Shown here: one piece after another, positions 16,916 through 25,179 of the stretch
Position numbering within the stretch: position 1 is the first letter of the stretch
How the letters are laid out: the number at the start of each line of letters is the position of its first letter
NCBI GenBank assembly: GCA_021792335.1
Contig: JAJYUW010000008.1
Span: 1-38,526, forward strand
DNA length: 38,526 nt
Source of the DNA: Pseudomonadota bacterium
Lineage (GTDB): Bacteria; Pseudomonadota; Gammaproteobacteria; Burkholderiales; Sulfuricellaceae
Direction of reading: 5' to 3'
Made by a program: the position numbers and the translations under genes
Notes under the pieces: generated by a model
What the model was told of the DNA's origin: nothing
Database searches by the model: none
Seen by the model: the letters and a program-made list of their open reading frames with translations, nothing else

Positions 16916-17232
16916 ACGTGGATCGCACCATCAAGCCTGAAAACCTGAAAGCCGCGCTGGCGGATAAGCATCTCATCGACGTGCGCCGCAAGGCCGACCT
17001 TGAAGCCTCCAGCGAGACCCTGCGCGGCGCGGTTTGGCACGACCCAGAAAAACTCTCCGCATGGGCCGACACGCTGCCCAGGGACCAGGACATTGTCCTC
17101 TACTGCGTACGGGGTGGTTCCGTTTCCAACAGCGTGGTGGATGCCTTGCAGGCCAGGGGGCTCAAGGCTCGTTTCATCGAGGGCGGCATCGAAGGCTGGA
17201 AGGCGGCGGGCGGGGAGGTCGCCGCCAGATGA
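16912..17232 (+). CDS. Single-domain rhodanese-like sulfurtransferase
   Basis: 106 aa, ATG 16912 overlapping the previous stop, with AAGGAG just upstream. Motifs: LIDVRRKADLEAS (CH2A-like), active-site loop with Cys in VLYCVRGGSVSNSV, and FIEGGIEGWKAAGGEV at the C-terminus. There is no signal peptide, so it acts in the cytoplasm. Rhodanese domains of this form are common in chr operons; the role may be sulfur transfer or thiol-based oxyanion handling. Intact, unlike the genes on both sides. Confidence 0.88.
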   Translation: MNVDRTIKPENLKAALADKHLIDVRRKADLEASSETLRGAVWHDPEKLSAWADTLPRDQDIVLYCVRGGSVSNSVVDALQARGLKARFIEGGIEGWKAAGGEVAAR

Positions 17233-17244
17233 ACGGGGTGACCC

Positions 17245-17599
17245 GTGAACGCCCGAAAATCGACCGCGTCGCCGGCTAGACAAAACATGCTCCGCGACCG
17301 CCGCATCCTCTACGCCACCGCCTTCCTGCGTGCGCTGGCCACCGGCATGATGGGGGTGCTGCTCGGCATTTACCTCGCGCGCATGGCGTTCACCCCCTCG
17401 CAAATCGGCCTGGTGATCAGTTCCGGCCTGGCGGGCGCGACCCTGGGCGGCTGCCCCAGGCTTTGCTGGACTCCTGATGCAGTTTCTGGCGATTTCCACC
17501 CCGCTCTTCGTTGGAGCGGGCATGAAAATTACCTATGACTTGATGCTGTATCTGTCATTCCGTGGCATCAAGCCCCCCGAGGAACGGGAGGGTAAATAA
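17245..17599 (+). pseudogene. MFS transporter remnant with large internal deletion
   Basis: A GTG start at 17245 opens a frame reading LRDRRILYATAFLRALATGM then MGVLLGIYLARMAFTPSQIG, i.e. the first two helices of a chr-operon MFS transporter. After about 17450 the match ends. A different frame, from 17459 to TAA 17597-17599, reads MQFLAISTPLFVGAG, MKITYDLMLYLSFRGIKPPE, EREGK, which looks like the C-terminal end of the same family. About 115 of some 400 residues remain, and the two parts are out of frame with each other by one base. A non-functional gene left by an internal deletion is the simplest reading. Confidence 0.65.
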
Positions 17600-17646
17600 A
17601 TACGGTTCAACACTGCCTTGTCCGGAAGGCGCGCGTAAGCGGCATT

Positions 17647-17666
17647 CCAGACCGGGGTGTGTCTGG
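17647..17666. terminator. Short hairpin between convergent MFS remnant and response regulator
   Basis: CCAGAC (17647-17652) and GTCTGG (17661-17666) pair across an 8-nt loop directly after the regulator's stop codon. No T-run follows on either strand, so intrinsic termination is doubtful. Confidence 0.3.
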
Positions 17667-19061
17667 CTAAGCGGGGGGTTCGGCTTGATTCTCTCCGGCG
17701 TTGTAGGTTTTAAGCTTTCGCCATAAAGAGACACGGTTGATATCAAGAACCTGAGCGGCTACAGTCTGGTTGCCTCCAACCTCGTTCAGCACCCATCGGA
17801 TGTATTCCTTTTCCTGCTCTTCCAGGGTCATGATCGCCCCGTCCTTTTTCCTGAACCGGGTACCGCTTTCAAGCAGGTTATCGGGAAGATGCGCCAACTC
17901 TATCGCGTGGCTATTGGTAATCGCCGTGCCTCTTTCGACAATGTTCTCCAGTTCGCGCACATTGCCCGTAAATTCATGGTTCATTAGCTTTGCCAGCGCT
18001 TCCGGGGATATTTCCGTGACATTTTTCTTCATCTGCGCAGCGTATTTCTGCAAAAAATGGTTGATCAGTAAAGGAAGGTCATCCATGCGCTGGGATAGCG
18101 CGGGAATATGCAGATTGACGACATTCAGCCTGAAATACAAATCCTGGCGAAATGATCCTCGCTTGACTTCTTCAGTGATGTCGCGGTTTGTGGCCGCAAC
18201 GATGCGGACATCAACCTTAACTGGTTTTGTGGCGCCCAGGCGGAGCACCTCCTTCTCCTGGATGACCCGCAATAGCTTGACCTGCATCTCCGTAGGCATC
18301 TCGGTGATTTCATCCAGAAACAGCGTGCCGCCGGACGCGGCTTCCATCAGCCCTGTTTTTGATGTAGTTGCCCCAGTGAACGCGCCTTTCTCGTGCCCGA
18401 AAAGTTCGTTGGATAGCAGTTCCATGCTAAATGCGCCGCAGTTGACAGCTATGTATGGGCCGTTGACCCGGTTGCTTTGGTTATGCAAGTAGCGGGCGAA
18501 TAGTTCTTTCCCGGTGCCGCTCTCGCCGGTGACGAGGACATTGCAGTCCGTAGGCGCGATTTGCTTTGCAAGATCGAGCAGCCGCCGCATGCCGGCGTCC
18601 TGCGTGATGATCTGCACTTTGCCCTGATAGCGTTCGACTTGTTCCCGCAACTGCCTGTTTTCGCGCCGCAGGCGAACCTTCTCCATGGCTTCGCCGGTGA
18701 TTTTTCTGACTTCCTCCAGGCGGAACGGCTTGGCGATGTAATAAAAGGCGCCTTCCTTCATCGCTTCCACGGCGGTCTCTGCCGTCGCATAACCCGTGAT
18801 CATGATCACTTCCGTGTCGGGAGAGGCCGCCCGGCATGCCTTTAATAGCTGCATCCCGTCCATCTTTTCCATTTGCAGGTCGGTCAATACGACGTCGAAT
18901 GGCTGGTCCTTGATCAGCGCCAGCGCCTCCTCGCCACTCTGGGTGCCCGCAACCTCGTAGCCCTCCTTAGACATGACGTGCTTGAGATTTTTCAGGGCGA
19001 CTTCTTCGTCGTCGACGATGAGCACTTTTCCGTGTTTTTGCATTTTGTCGCGTAATTCCAT
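17667..19061 (-). CDS. NtrC-family sigma-54-dependent response regulator
   Basis: 464 aa, first ATG 19061 (a second, M7, is possible). Receiver domain about 12-125 with acidic DD (17-18), phospho-acceptor D61 and K111. AAA+ sigma-54 activation domain about 150-380 with Walker A GESGTGKE (179-186) and the sigma-54 contact loop GAFTGA (226-231). Fis-type helix-turn-helix at about 425-455 (GGNQTVAAQVLDINRVSLWR). It should activate sigma-54 promoters by ATP hydrolysis after phosphorylation. It lies 15 bp downstream of the histidine kinase gene on the same strand. The best target in the window is the -24/-12 promoter at 20757-20772. Confidence 0.95.
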   Translation of the reverse strand: MELRDKMQKHGKVLIVDDEEVALKNLKHVMSKEGYEVAGTQSGEEALALIKDQPFDVVLTDLQMEKMDGMQLLKACRAASPDTEVIMITGYATAETAVEAMKEGAFYYIAKPFRLEEVRKITGEAMEKVRLRRENRQLREQVERYQGKVQIITQDAGMRRLLDLAKQIAPTDCNVLVTGESGTGKELFARYLHNQSNRVNGPYIAVNCGAFSMELLSNELFGHEKGAFTGATTSKTGLMEAASGGTLFLDEITEMPTEMQVKLLRVIQEKEVLRLGATKPVKVDVRIVAATNRDITEEVKRGSFRQDLYFRLNVVNLHIPALSQRMDDLPLLINHFLQKYAAQMKKNVTEISPEALAKLMNHEFTGNVRELENIVERGTAITNSHAIELAHLPDNLLESGTRFRKKDGAIMTLEEQEKEYIRWVLNEVGGNQTVAAQVLDINRVSLWRKLKTYNAGENQAEPPA

Positions 19062-19076
19062 AGGCTTGTGAAGCGA

Positions 19077-20549
19077 TTAAGTGTCTTGAAGCGGCAATCT
19101 GATATTAAAGGAGGTTCCCTGATCTGGCGCGCTATTCACGGAAATGCAGCCATCATGCTCCTCGATAATTTCATGAACAATGAACAGGCCCAGCCCCATT
19201 CCCTTGCCAACATCCTTGGTGGTGAAGAACGGATCGAATATCCGCGGGAGGATTTCAGGGGGGATTCCGTGGCCATTGTCCTTGACCGTGATATCCACGG
19301 CGTTTGCTTCTGTGTGGCAACCCGGAAATAAATCAGGGTTGCTTTCCGGTTTCTCGGAAGGTATGTGCTTGCGCGCCGAAATCGATACTTTGCCCCTTTC
19401 CCCCGCGGACTCCACCGCATTCTTGACCAGGTTGAGAATGGCCTGCTGCAATCTCTGGCGGTCTGCAGGAATGACGATGTCTTCAGGGATGTCGATTGCA
19501 ACCGTCGCTTGTGCGGGAATCTCGCCTTTGATGAAGCGCACGGTTTGATAAACGAGTTCCCGGAAGGGCGCCGGCTCCTTGCTAAACGCCTTGTCGCGCG
19601 CAAAATTCAGCAGCGACCGGACTATCGTTCTTGCGCGCTCTGTCTGCTCGTCAATTTGCTTCAATAATTCTCTTTTTGCATCCGTGTCGGCGTCTTCTAT
19701 CTCTTCCAGCAAGATCTGGCAGGAAGACGAAATGTTCGACAGCGGGTTGTTGAGTTCATGGGCTACCCCGGACAACATCGTTCCCAGGGACGCGAGCTTC
19801 TCCGAGCGCAGCAGGTGCTTCTGCCTCAACTCCAGCTCCCTGAGCATGTGGTTGAATGTGTTGATGATAGAAACGATTTCGCGGTCACGGGAAGGCATGG
19901 ACAGCTTGTTGAGTTCGCCCCTGGAAACCGCATCTACGCTGTTTTCCATTTGCTTCAGCGGAAGCACTACGCTCCGCAGCAGGGCTTGCCCGATCGCAAT
20001 AATCAACCCTGCCACGACGGCCAGAGAAAAGATCAGGGTTCTTTTGAACGAATCGAGCGAAGACTGAACCAGTCGTCGTTCAGTGCCGGCCATGTCCTCC
20101 GCGATGTCAACGATCACCTTGCCGGCAGACCTGATCCGGTGCTCAAGGCGGCGGGCCCGGGCCAGGTCTTCATTGCCTGCCCGGACGTAGTCCTCCATCA
20201 GCTTGCTGTATTTTTCCAGTTCGTCATGCAGCGTTCCTATGCGCTGTGACGCCTGCAGCACTGCAAAGTCGGACTTGTCTTTTACCAACAGGGTTTGCAT
20301 CTTGCTGACGTAGCGAACGTTCTCCTGGTAGTCGGGCGCCTGTCCGTGCAGGAAGTAGTTCCGCTCGAACCTGCGAATTTCCAGGGCCGTATCAAAAAGC
20401 TCCGAGATTCTTTCGCCGAGAAAGATTTTTTCCTCGATCAGAGTGAGCTTCGCAAAAGTGAACGCCGTGCCGCCAAGGATGAGGATGGCGATTGCGAAAT
20501 AACCGAGAATAATTTTCTGGCGCAGTGAGGACTGGAAGTTGATTTTCAT
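19077..20549 (-). CDS. Membrane sensor histidine kinase (HAMP-HisKA-HATPase), partner of the sigma-54 regulator
   Basis: 490 aa from ATG 20549 ([11 protein letters not shown]); a 42-codon upstream extension to 20675 lacks family character and is rejected. TM1 is about 12-34, a helical periplasmic sensor about 35-170 (contains [20 protein letters not shown]), TM2 about 171-191, HAMP about 192-244, HisKA with H264 in [13 protein letters not shown], and HATPase with N box, [20 protein letters not shown] and [18 protein letters not shown]. Architecture resembles ZraS/HydH-type kinases. The signal is unknown; neighbouring SulP and TauE/SafE genes suggest sulfur oxyanions or envelope stress. No strong Shine-Dalgarno was seen. 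Confidence 0.92.
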   Translation of the reverse strand: MKINFQSSLRQKIILGYFAIAILILGGTAFTFAKLTLIEEKIFLGERISELFDTALEIRRFERNYFLHGQAPDYQENVRYVSKMQTLLVKDKSDFAVLQASQRIGTLHDELEKYSKLMEDYVRAGNEDLARARRLEHRIRSAGKVIVDIAEDMAGTERRLVQSSLDSFKRTLIFSLAVVAGLIIAIGQALLRSVVLPLKQMENSVDAVSRGELNKLSMPSRDREIVSIINTFNHMLRELELRQKHLLRSEKLASLGTMLSGVAHELNNPLSNISSSCQILLEEIEDADTDAKRELLKQIDEQTERARTIVRSLLNFARDKAFSKEPAPFRELVYQTVRFIKGEIPAQATVAIDIPEDIVIPADRQRLQQAILNLVKNAVESAGERGKVSISARKHIPSEKPESNPDLFPGCHTEANAVDITVKDNGHGIPPEILPRIFDPFFTTKDVGKGMGLGLFIVHEIIEEHDGCISVNSAPDQGTSFNIRLPLQDT

Positions 20550-20582
20550 GATTAACAAAACATTACTCCAAGTTGTTGCTAT

Positions 20583-20619
20583 ATGCAACGCACGTGCATT
20601 AATTTGCAATACTATGCAA
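20583..20619. promoter_or_regulatory. Two tandem TGCA dyads: candidate enhancer (UAS) for the sigma-54 regulator
   Basis: ATGCA-N7-TGCAT (20583-20587 / 20595-20599) and TTGCA-N6-TGCAA (20604-20608 / 20615-20619) have centres about 20.5 bp apart, two helical turns. They lie about 140-175 bp upstream of the -24 box, a normal distance for NtrC-type enhancers, and only about 35-70 bp from the kinase start codon, so autoregulation of the kinase-regulator operon is also possible. Confidence 0.55.
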
Positions 20620-20756
20620 GTTTCAGAATCAGAAGGGTTTTCATGGAATATGTGAATCCGGATTTTCTCTTGCATGTTACATAATTAAACGCTAATAGCC
20701 CTGAAGAATGCTCATGCAGGGCAATAACACATTCATTAACAATATGTTATAAAAAA

Positions 20757-20772
20757 TGGCATGGAAGGTGCT
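20757..20772 (+). promoter_or_regulatory. Sigma-54 (-24/-12) promoter of the 66-aa gene
   Basis: The 16-mer from 20757 begins TGGCATG and ends GTGCT. The invariant GG (20758-20759) and GC (20770-20771) have exactly the consensus spacing of TGGCACG-N4-TTGCW. The predicted start of transcription is near 20783, about 40 bp before ATG 20823. Confidence 0.75.
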
Positions 20773-20822
20773 TAGTTAATTGTGAATTGTAATTTCAACT
20801 CACATTATTAAGCGGGGGAACA

Positions 20823-21023
20823 ATGAAAGCATTATTTCGAAAAATTGATCGGTTGTTTACGGCTATCTCTTATGCAGAGGCGGGAGATCTGGATGCGGTG
20901 CAAAAAATTCTCGATGAAAACAAGTTGGAGAGGGAAAGCAGGAAGATCCGGAAAAGTGATGGCATGGCAAATGGCATTTCATTTCCCGAGTTCATGCTGA
21001 CGGCCCAACAGGAGGCCAGGTAA
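20823..21023 (+). CDS. Small (66 aa) cytoplasmic protein under sigma-54 control, unknown function
   Basis: ATG 20823 with a strong GGGGGA ribosome binding site (20814-20819). The sequence MKALFRKIDRLFTAISYAEA then GDLDAVQKILDENKLERESR predicts an amphipathic helix pair; the C-terminal end is less charged. No signal peptide, no membrane helix, no cysteine. I recall similar short proteins next to TauE/SafE permeases and sigma-54 regulators in sulfur-metabolising proteobacteria, but know no function. A role as adaptor or regulator of one of the transporters or the kinase is a guess. Its own promoter (20757-20772) marks it as a prime target of the adjacent two-component system. Confidence 0.78.
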   Translation: MKALFRKIDRLFTAISYAEAGDLDAVQKILDENKLERESRKIRKSDGMANGISFPEFMLTAQQEAR

Positions 21024-21237
21024 TAGAGCGTGAGCGCATTTGGACAAGACAAGATCGGTTCACTGGGCTGACACATCGCAGCCTTGGAACTCTCGGGAGT
21101 CTCGACTTTATCTTTGCGCAAATTACTAACGCTATTCCTGAAGGCGGCATAGCCATGTGGGCACTCGACATGCCCGGATTATTAAATTTAACCGCATATT
21201 TTTTTGTGCGTGTAGAACGATAAAGTTAGAAAAATTT
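21024..21237. other. 214-bp gap before the second SulP gene, no clear element
   Basis: Nothing coding was recognised here. The second half is AT-rich and could hold a weak promoter for SulP, but no good -10/-35 or -24/-12 pair was found. No strong terminator follows the 66-aa gene, so read-through from its sigma-54 promoter into SulP is possible. Confidence 0.4.
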
Positions 21238-22929
21238 ATGGACACTGCGATTCGCTTCTTTCCCTTTTTACGAATGTTCCGATTAGACGGCGAGACAATC
21301 AAGGCGGACTTGATTGCCGGCCTCACCGTCTCACTCGTCGCTATCCCCCAAGCCCTGGCTTATGCGCAACTGGCTGGGGTTCCGGCCTATTATGGTCTTT
21401 ATGCAGCTTTGATACCCACAATTGTTGGCGCATTGTTTGGGTCTTCCGGGCAGCTCTCGACCGGACCAGTTGCCATGACGTCGCTATTGACCGCGGCTAG
21501 CGTTGCCCCATTGGCAGCCCATGGAAGTGAACAGTTCATTGCCTATGTGATCCTGTTGGCCCTGTTGTCCGGTATTTTCCAGGTCGCTTTTGGCGCTATG
21601 CGGATGGGTGTGTTGCTCAACTTCCTGTCGCATCCGGTTTTGATGGGTTTTATTAATGCGGCTGCAATCATTATCGGTTTGTCGCAACTTCCAACATTAT
21701 TGGGCATCCCTGCCCAGCAGTCTGACCATTTCCTGCTTGATATCTGGCAGGTTATATCCAGCATCGATATGGTGCATGAACTTTCTCTGGGCTTTGGCCT
21801 TTCGGCAATTATCCTTTTAGTGTGCTTCAAAAAATTTGCGCCAAAACTGCCAGGGGTCTTGATCACGGTTTCTTTGTTGACTTGGGCAAGCTACCTACTT
21901 GGATATGCGAAAATGGGTGGCAAGGTGGTTGGAAATGTGCCTCAAGGATTGCCGACTTTTAGCATGCCGCTTTCGGATTGGCATGCTACCGTTGCTCTTT
22001 TGCCAGCCGCTTTCGTGATCGCGCTTATCAGCTTCATGGAAGCCATGTCCAGTTCGAAGGTGATTGCCCTCAAAACACGTCAACCCTGGGACGAAAACAA
22101 GGAGCTGATTGGTCAAGGGCTTGCAAAGATTGCCGCTGCTTTCAGCCACTCAATGCCAGTTAGCGGCTCGTTTTCCCGTTCGGCATTGAATCTGGCCTCG
22201 AATGCCAAGACTGGGCTCTCTTCGATTTTTGCCGCGCTCTTTGTATTGCTTACACTGCTGTTTTTCACCTCGTTACTCTATCATTTGCCTAAACCTGTGC
22301 TTGCCGCGATTATCATGATGGCAGTCATTGGGCTGATTAATTTCCGCGTCTTCACAAAGGCGTGGCGCACCAATAAGGATGATGGCGTTGCTTCAATAGT
22401 AACTTTCATTGCTACGCTCGTATTTGCACCAAGTATTCAGAATGGCATTCTGACGGGGATCATTCTATCCCTGGCCTTGTTGCTGTACCGCATGATGCGT
22501 CCAACCATCACATCACTTGGAATTCAGCAAGGCTCCATGCTCCGTGATGCTGATCGTAACAACCTCCCCCAAATACACCCGAAGTTAGGCGCAATCCGCT
22601 TTGATGGAGCGCTCAGATTCGTCAATGTTTCATATTTCGAGGAAGCGCTATTAAAACTGGAAAGAGATCGCCCGGGGATAAGTCATATTCTGGTGAAATG
22701 CAGTGGGGTTAACGATCTGGATTCATCTGGCGTGGAGATGATTTTCAATCTGGTCGAGCGCTTCAAAAATATGGGGATTACCTTGACTTTCAGTGGGCCG
22801 AAAAAACAGGTCCTGAGTGTCATGAATCGAAGCGGACTTTCCCAAAAAATCGGCGAAGAAAATATTTTTGCGACCGACCGGGAAGCGATCGATGGGCTTT
22901 GTCGGCAACTGGAACCAAACCCGGTTTGA
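21238..22929 (+). CDS. SulP family anion transporter with STAS domain (second copy)
   Basis: 563 aa from ATG 21238 (MDTAIRFFPFLRMFRLDGET); a GTG at 21157 would add 27 residues of poor quality. SulP core about 15-410 (AGLTVSLVAIPQALAYAQLA, PAYYGLYAALIPTIVGALFG, STGPVAMTSLL) and a STAS domain about 440-555 (GALRFVNVSYFEEALLKL, VNDLDSSGVEMIFNLVERF). The conserved DSSG of STAS is present. Likely a sulfate or related anion symporter in the inner membrane. Base composition is lower in GC than the first SulP gene and the chrA region, and it is only distantly similar to the first copy. It follows the sigma-54-driven 66-aa gene and probably belongs to its regulon. Confidence 0.92.
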   Translation: MDTAIRFFPFLRMFRLDGETIKADLIAGLTVSLVAIPQALAYAQLAGVPAYYGLYAALIPTIVGALFGSSGQLSTGPVAMTSLLTAASVAPLAAHGSEQFIAYVILLALLSGIFQVAFGAMRMGVLLNFLSHPVLMGFINAAAIIIGLSQLPTLLGIPAQQSDHFLLDIWQVISSIDMVHELSLGFGLSAIILLVCFKKFAPKLPGVLITVSLLTWASYLLGYAKMGGKVVGNVPQGLPTFSMPLSDWHATVALLPAAFVIALISFMEAMSSSKVIALKTRQPWDENKELIGQGLAKIAAAFSHSMPVSGSFSRSALNLASNAKTGLSSIFAALFVLLTLLFFTSLLYHLPKPVLAAIIMMAVIGLINFRVFTKAWRTNKDDGVASIVTFIATLVFAPSIQNGILTGIILSLALLLYRMMRPTITSLGIQQGSMLRDADRNNLPQIHPKLGAIRFDGALRFVNVSYFEEALLKLERDRPGISHILVKCSGVNDLDSSGVEMIFNLVERFKNMGITLTFSGPKKQVLSVMNRSGLSQKIGEENIFATDREAIDGLCRQLEPNPV

Positions 22930-22961
22930 GCGGATAGACGCTGAATGGAGGGTGTTTTTTA

Positions 22962-23010
22962 TTAACGCCCGCTCCGTGCGGGTCGTTAACCTTCCTCTTG
23001 AAGGGGAAGG
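22962..23010. repeat. Two palindromes between SulP and the TauE/SafE operon
   Basis: First: TTAACGCCCGC (22962-22972) pairs with GCGGGTCGTTAA (22978-22989) with one bulge. Second: CCTTCCTCTT (22990-22999) pairs with AAGGGGAAGG (23001-23010) with one mismatch; it is nearly identical to the 21-bp palindrome at 30196-30216. They sit between convergent genes and may act as a bidirectional end structure, though T-runs are lacking. Confidence 0.6.
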
Positions 23011-23049
23011 AACTCATTCCTTAAGCTCCAGAAAGAACGAAGCACTACA

Positions 23050-23763
23050 CTAAATTTCTTTTCTGACTTTGGCTTTATGCATGGTCAGGCCCACACCCTT
23101 GAACAGGAAGAAGATGGCAAAGCCCCACCACAGGGTGTACAGCACATAGAATGCAAGGATTCCAGTGACGAGAAGCGCTTTCTCGCCGATGTGTTCCGGC
23201 GGAATGGTATAGAAGTTGTACGCGGTTTCGACGGCCTTGTTTTTTACGGCATGGACCAGTTTCGCTTCCTCGATCATTTTCGCCTGTTTGAGTTTCTTGT
23301 CGAGCCGTTCAAGAATCTGCCACCAGGTTTCCATAACCTTGCGTTCGTCAAGGCCATATATGGCCGTTACCGCTTTGCCGTCGTTGTTGTACATGCGGTC
23401 CGAATCCGCCAGCACCTTGTCCATCAGCCCGCCAAGATCGCCGCTGACTTCCATGGTTTTGCCTCTTGCCCAGGCCTGCGCGCCTGCGGTGGACAATACA
23501 CCTAGCGCCGTTTCGGCCTGTGCCGCCTTTTCCATCTCTAAGGTCACCGCAAAGGGTTTGCCGCGAAACGCTGCGTTTTCTTCCTGAAGCTTGGGGATAA
23601 AGTATGACGATCCCTTCGACAGTTTATTGAACATGTCGTCGGAGAACTGCAGGCCGGTCCTGCCAGCGCCGTAGATGGGCGAGAAAATCATCGCCAGCAC
23701 ACCGCAGAAGGTGATTGCGAGGAAGGCGCCAATTGAGAAGGACTTGTTGTCGACGATGATCAT
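23050..23763 (-). CDS. Two-helix membrane protein coupled to TauE/SafE permease, unknown function
   Basis: 237 aa from ATG 23763, chosen because AGGGAGGA lies 6 bp upstream and the ATG overlaps the permease stop (ATGA 23760-23763). TM1 about 10-30 (SIGAFLAITFCGVLAMIFSP), a charged helical loop of about 165 residues that should lie in the periplasm (rich in Lys, Glu, Ala; no cysteine), and TM2 about 196-221 (TGILAFYVLYTLWWGFAIFF). Short basic C-terminus. The architecture resembles a ligand-binding or scaffold subunit of the permease. I know no named family. Translational coupling argues strongly for a stoichiometric partner of the permease. Confidence 0.8.
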   Translation of the reverse strand: MIIVDNKSFSIGAFLAITFCGVLAMIFSPIYGAGRTGLQFSDDMFNKLSKGSSYFIPKLQEENAAFRGKPFAVTLEMEKAAQAETALGVLSTAGAQAWARGKTMEVSGDLGGLMDKVLADSDRMYNNDGKAVTAIYGLDERKVMETWWQILERLDKKLKQAKMIEEAKLVHAVKNKAVETAYNFYTIPPEHIGEKALLVTGILAFYVLYTLWWGFAIFFLFKGVGLTMHKAKVRKEI

Positions 23764-25046
23764 GATTGTTCCTCCCTCCGCAACGCGCCGATGCTGGTGA
23801 CGAATTTGCCGATAACCCATGCGCCGAATGTCACGACAACGATCCAGAAGACGATGTTTCCGCCTATCTCAATGGCGTTGACCACAGGTCTGGACATCTC
23901 GATGTACTCAAGCTCGACCATTTTCTTGGGCAGCGTGCTTGCCCGGTTGATGAACCCGGCAAGAATTGATAATGCAAAGAACCCCCTGATTTGGCAGCCA
24001 CTGACGACCTTGGTGGTGAGGGCGCCCACCTGTATGCCGATCAGGGAGCCGATCAGCATGCCGATGGCGAGCGTGTAAAAGACGTAGCCGTAAATCGCAT
24101 ACTGGAAGATGGATGCAAGTCCGGCGGTGAAGATGATCTGCAGGATATCCGTGCCAACGGTGGTGGCGGTGGAGACGCCGAAGACATAGACGAACATCGG
24201 GAAAGTGATAAATCCGCCGCCGACGCCCATGATCGCCGCCAGCATGCCGACTATGAGGCCCCCTATCGCCAGGAACAGCCATGAGATTTTCTTGCCGCCT
24301 TCGACAAAATCATGGTCGAAGCTGATCATCGGCGGGATGTTCACTTTCTGCAGCTGCAGCGCAAAGTTCGTGGTGGCTATCCGGGCCTGACGACTGCGGT
24401 CCTCACAACTTAATCCGGCGGCCCGCGCCTTGAGATAGTCTATCAGGGAGTAGAGGCTGAGGAAGCCGAGGAGAACGGCGTAGACGGTGCTGATGAATGC
24501 CTCGCTCAACAATGGGTCCTTGTTGTAAAGCCCCAGATTGATCGCGCCGCCGATGAATGTCCCGGCAGCCGAACCAACCAGAAACGCCAGCGCGAGCTTG
24601 ACCGAGACGTTGCCCAGTTTTGCATGCACCGTCGTTCCCATGATTGCTTTGGCAAAGATATGGAATACGTCCGTTCCCACTGCCAGGATGCCTTTCACGC
24701 CGGCGGCCATCAGTGCCGGGGCGATGATGAAGCCCCCTCCCGCACCGATGGCGCCGGTGATGAGTCCGGCGAACAGGCCGATGGCGATCGAGACGAGAAA
24801 GATATTGGTGGTGTAGAAAGCAGGGGCGTAGGCGGTTTTGCCGCCGAGCATCGGCACTGCTTCCACCAGGGCCACGCCAAGTATGGGAAGAAGCAGGAGA
24901 AGCAGCATCATTTTCTTGTTCTTGACGATGTTCGTCGAAATTTCCATGTCCCACTGGGCGTGGGCTCGTGAAGCTGCCATGAGAAATTCGTACAGCTTCC
25001 TTGGGCCGCTCATGGATTTGGCAGCCTCGTTATTGTGGTCGTTCAT
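23760..25046 (-). CDS. TauE/SafE family sulfite/sulfonate exporter-type permease
   Basis: 428 aa from ATG 25046 (MNDHNNEAAKSMSGP); an in-frame extension to 25217 would overlap DUF1841 and the promoter region and is rejected. A cytoplasmic N-terminus of about 50 residues leads to about 8 membrane helices with the two glycine-rich half-repeats typical of the family: GLITGAIGAGGGFIIAPALM and GMLAAIMGVGGGFITFPMFV, each followed by a GTD motif (VGTDVFHIF and VGTDILQII). A hydrophilic loop of about 55 residues separates the halves. Family members export sulfite, sulfoacetate and other small organosulfur anions. It is the first gene of an operon with the two-helix membrane protein. Confidence 0.92.
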   Translation of the reverse strand: MNDHNNEAAKSMSGPRKLYEFLMAASRAHAQWDMEISTNIVKNKKMMLLLLLLPILGVALVEAVPMLGGKTAYAPAFYTTNIFLVSIAIGLFAGLITGAIGAGGGFIIAPALMAAGVKGILAVGTDVFHIFAKAIMGTTVHAKLGNVSVKLALAFLVGSAAGTFIGGAINLGLYNKDPLLSEAFISTVYAVLLGFLSLYSLIDYLKARAAGLSCEDRSRQARIATTNFALQLQKVNIPPMISFDHDFVEGGKKISWLFLAIGGLIVGMLAAIMGVGGGFITFPMFVYVFGVSTATTVGTDILQIIFTAGLASIFQYAIYGYVFYTLAIGMLIGSLIGIQVGALTTKVVSGCQIRGFFALSILAGFINRASTLPKKMVELEYIEMSRPVVNAIEIGGNIVFWIVVVTFGAWVIGKFVTSIGALRREEQS

Positions 25047-25179
25047 TGAAGTGTTCCCGGTTTGATGGTTCTTGTCCCGCTGGCATGCCGCCAGGCGCAG
25101 TTTAAACTGAAGCGCAGGGGATGGAAAGGAGGCGATTTTCGGCAAAAAGGGCAAAAAGTTCTTTTTTTGATGGCCCTGA
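25047..25179 (-). promoter_or_regulatory. TauE/SafE operon control region with a 12-bp palindrome
   Basis: CAGTTTAAACTG (25098-25109) is a perfect palindrome 52 bp upstream of the TauE/SafE start, and CTGGC-GGCAT-GCCAG (25080-25094) is an overlapping-length dyad closer to the gene. A tandem TTTTTGCC repeat on the minus strand lies near 25140-25157. A poor -24/-12-like match begins in the CTGGC dyad, with GG and GC at correct spacing but otherwise weak. Downstream of DUF1841's upstream neighbour no other gene fits here. Confidence 0.4.

Noticed and set aside
17647-17666. Strong intrinsic terminator
   Set aside because: The hairpin has only 6 bp and no T-run on either strand; kept only as a low-confidence feature.
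20550-20675. 42-codon N-terminal extension of the histidine kinase
   Set aside because: It would cover the putative enhancer dyads, has no family similarity, and places odd sequence before TM1.
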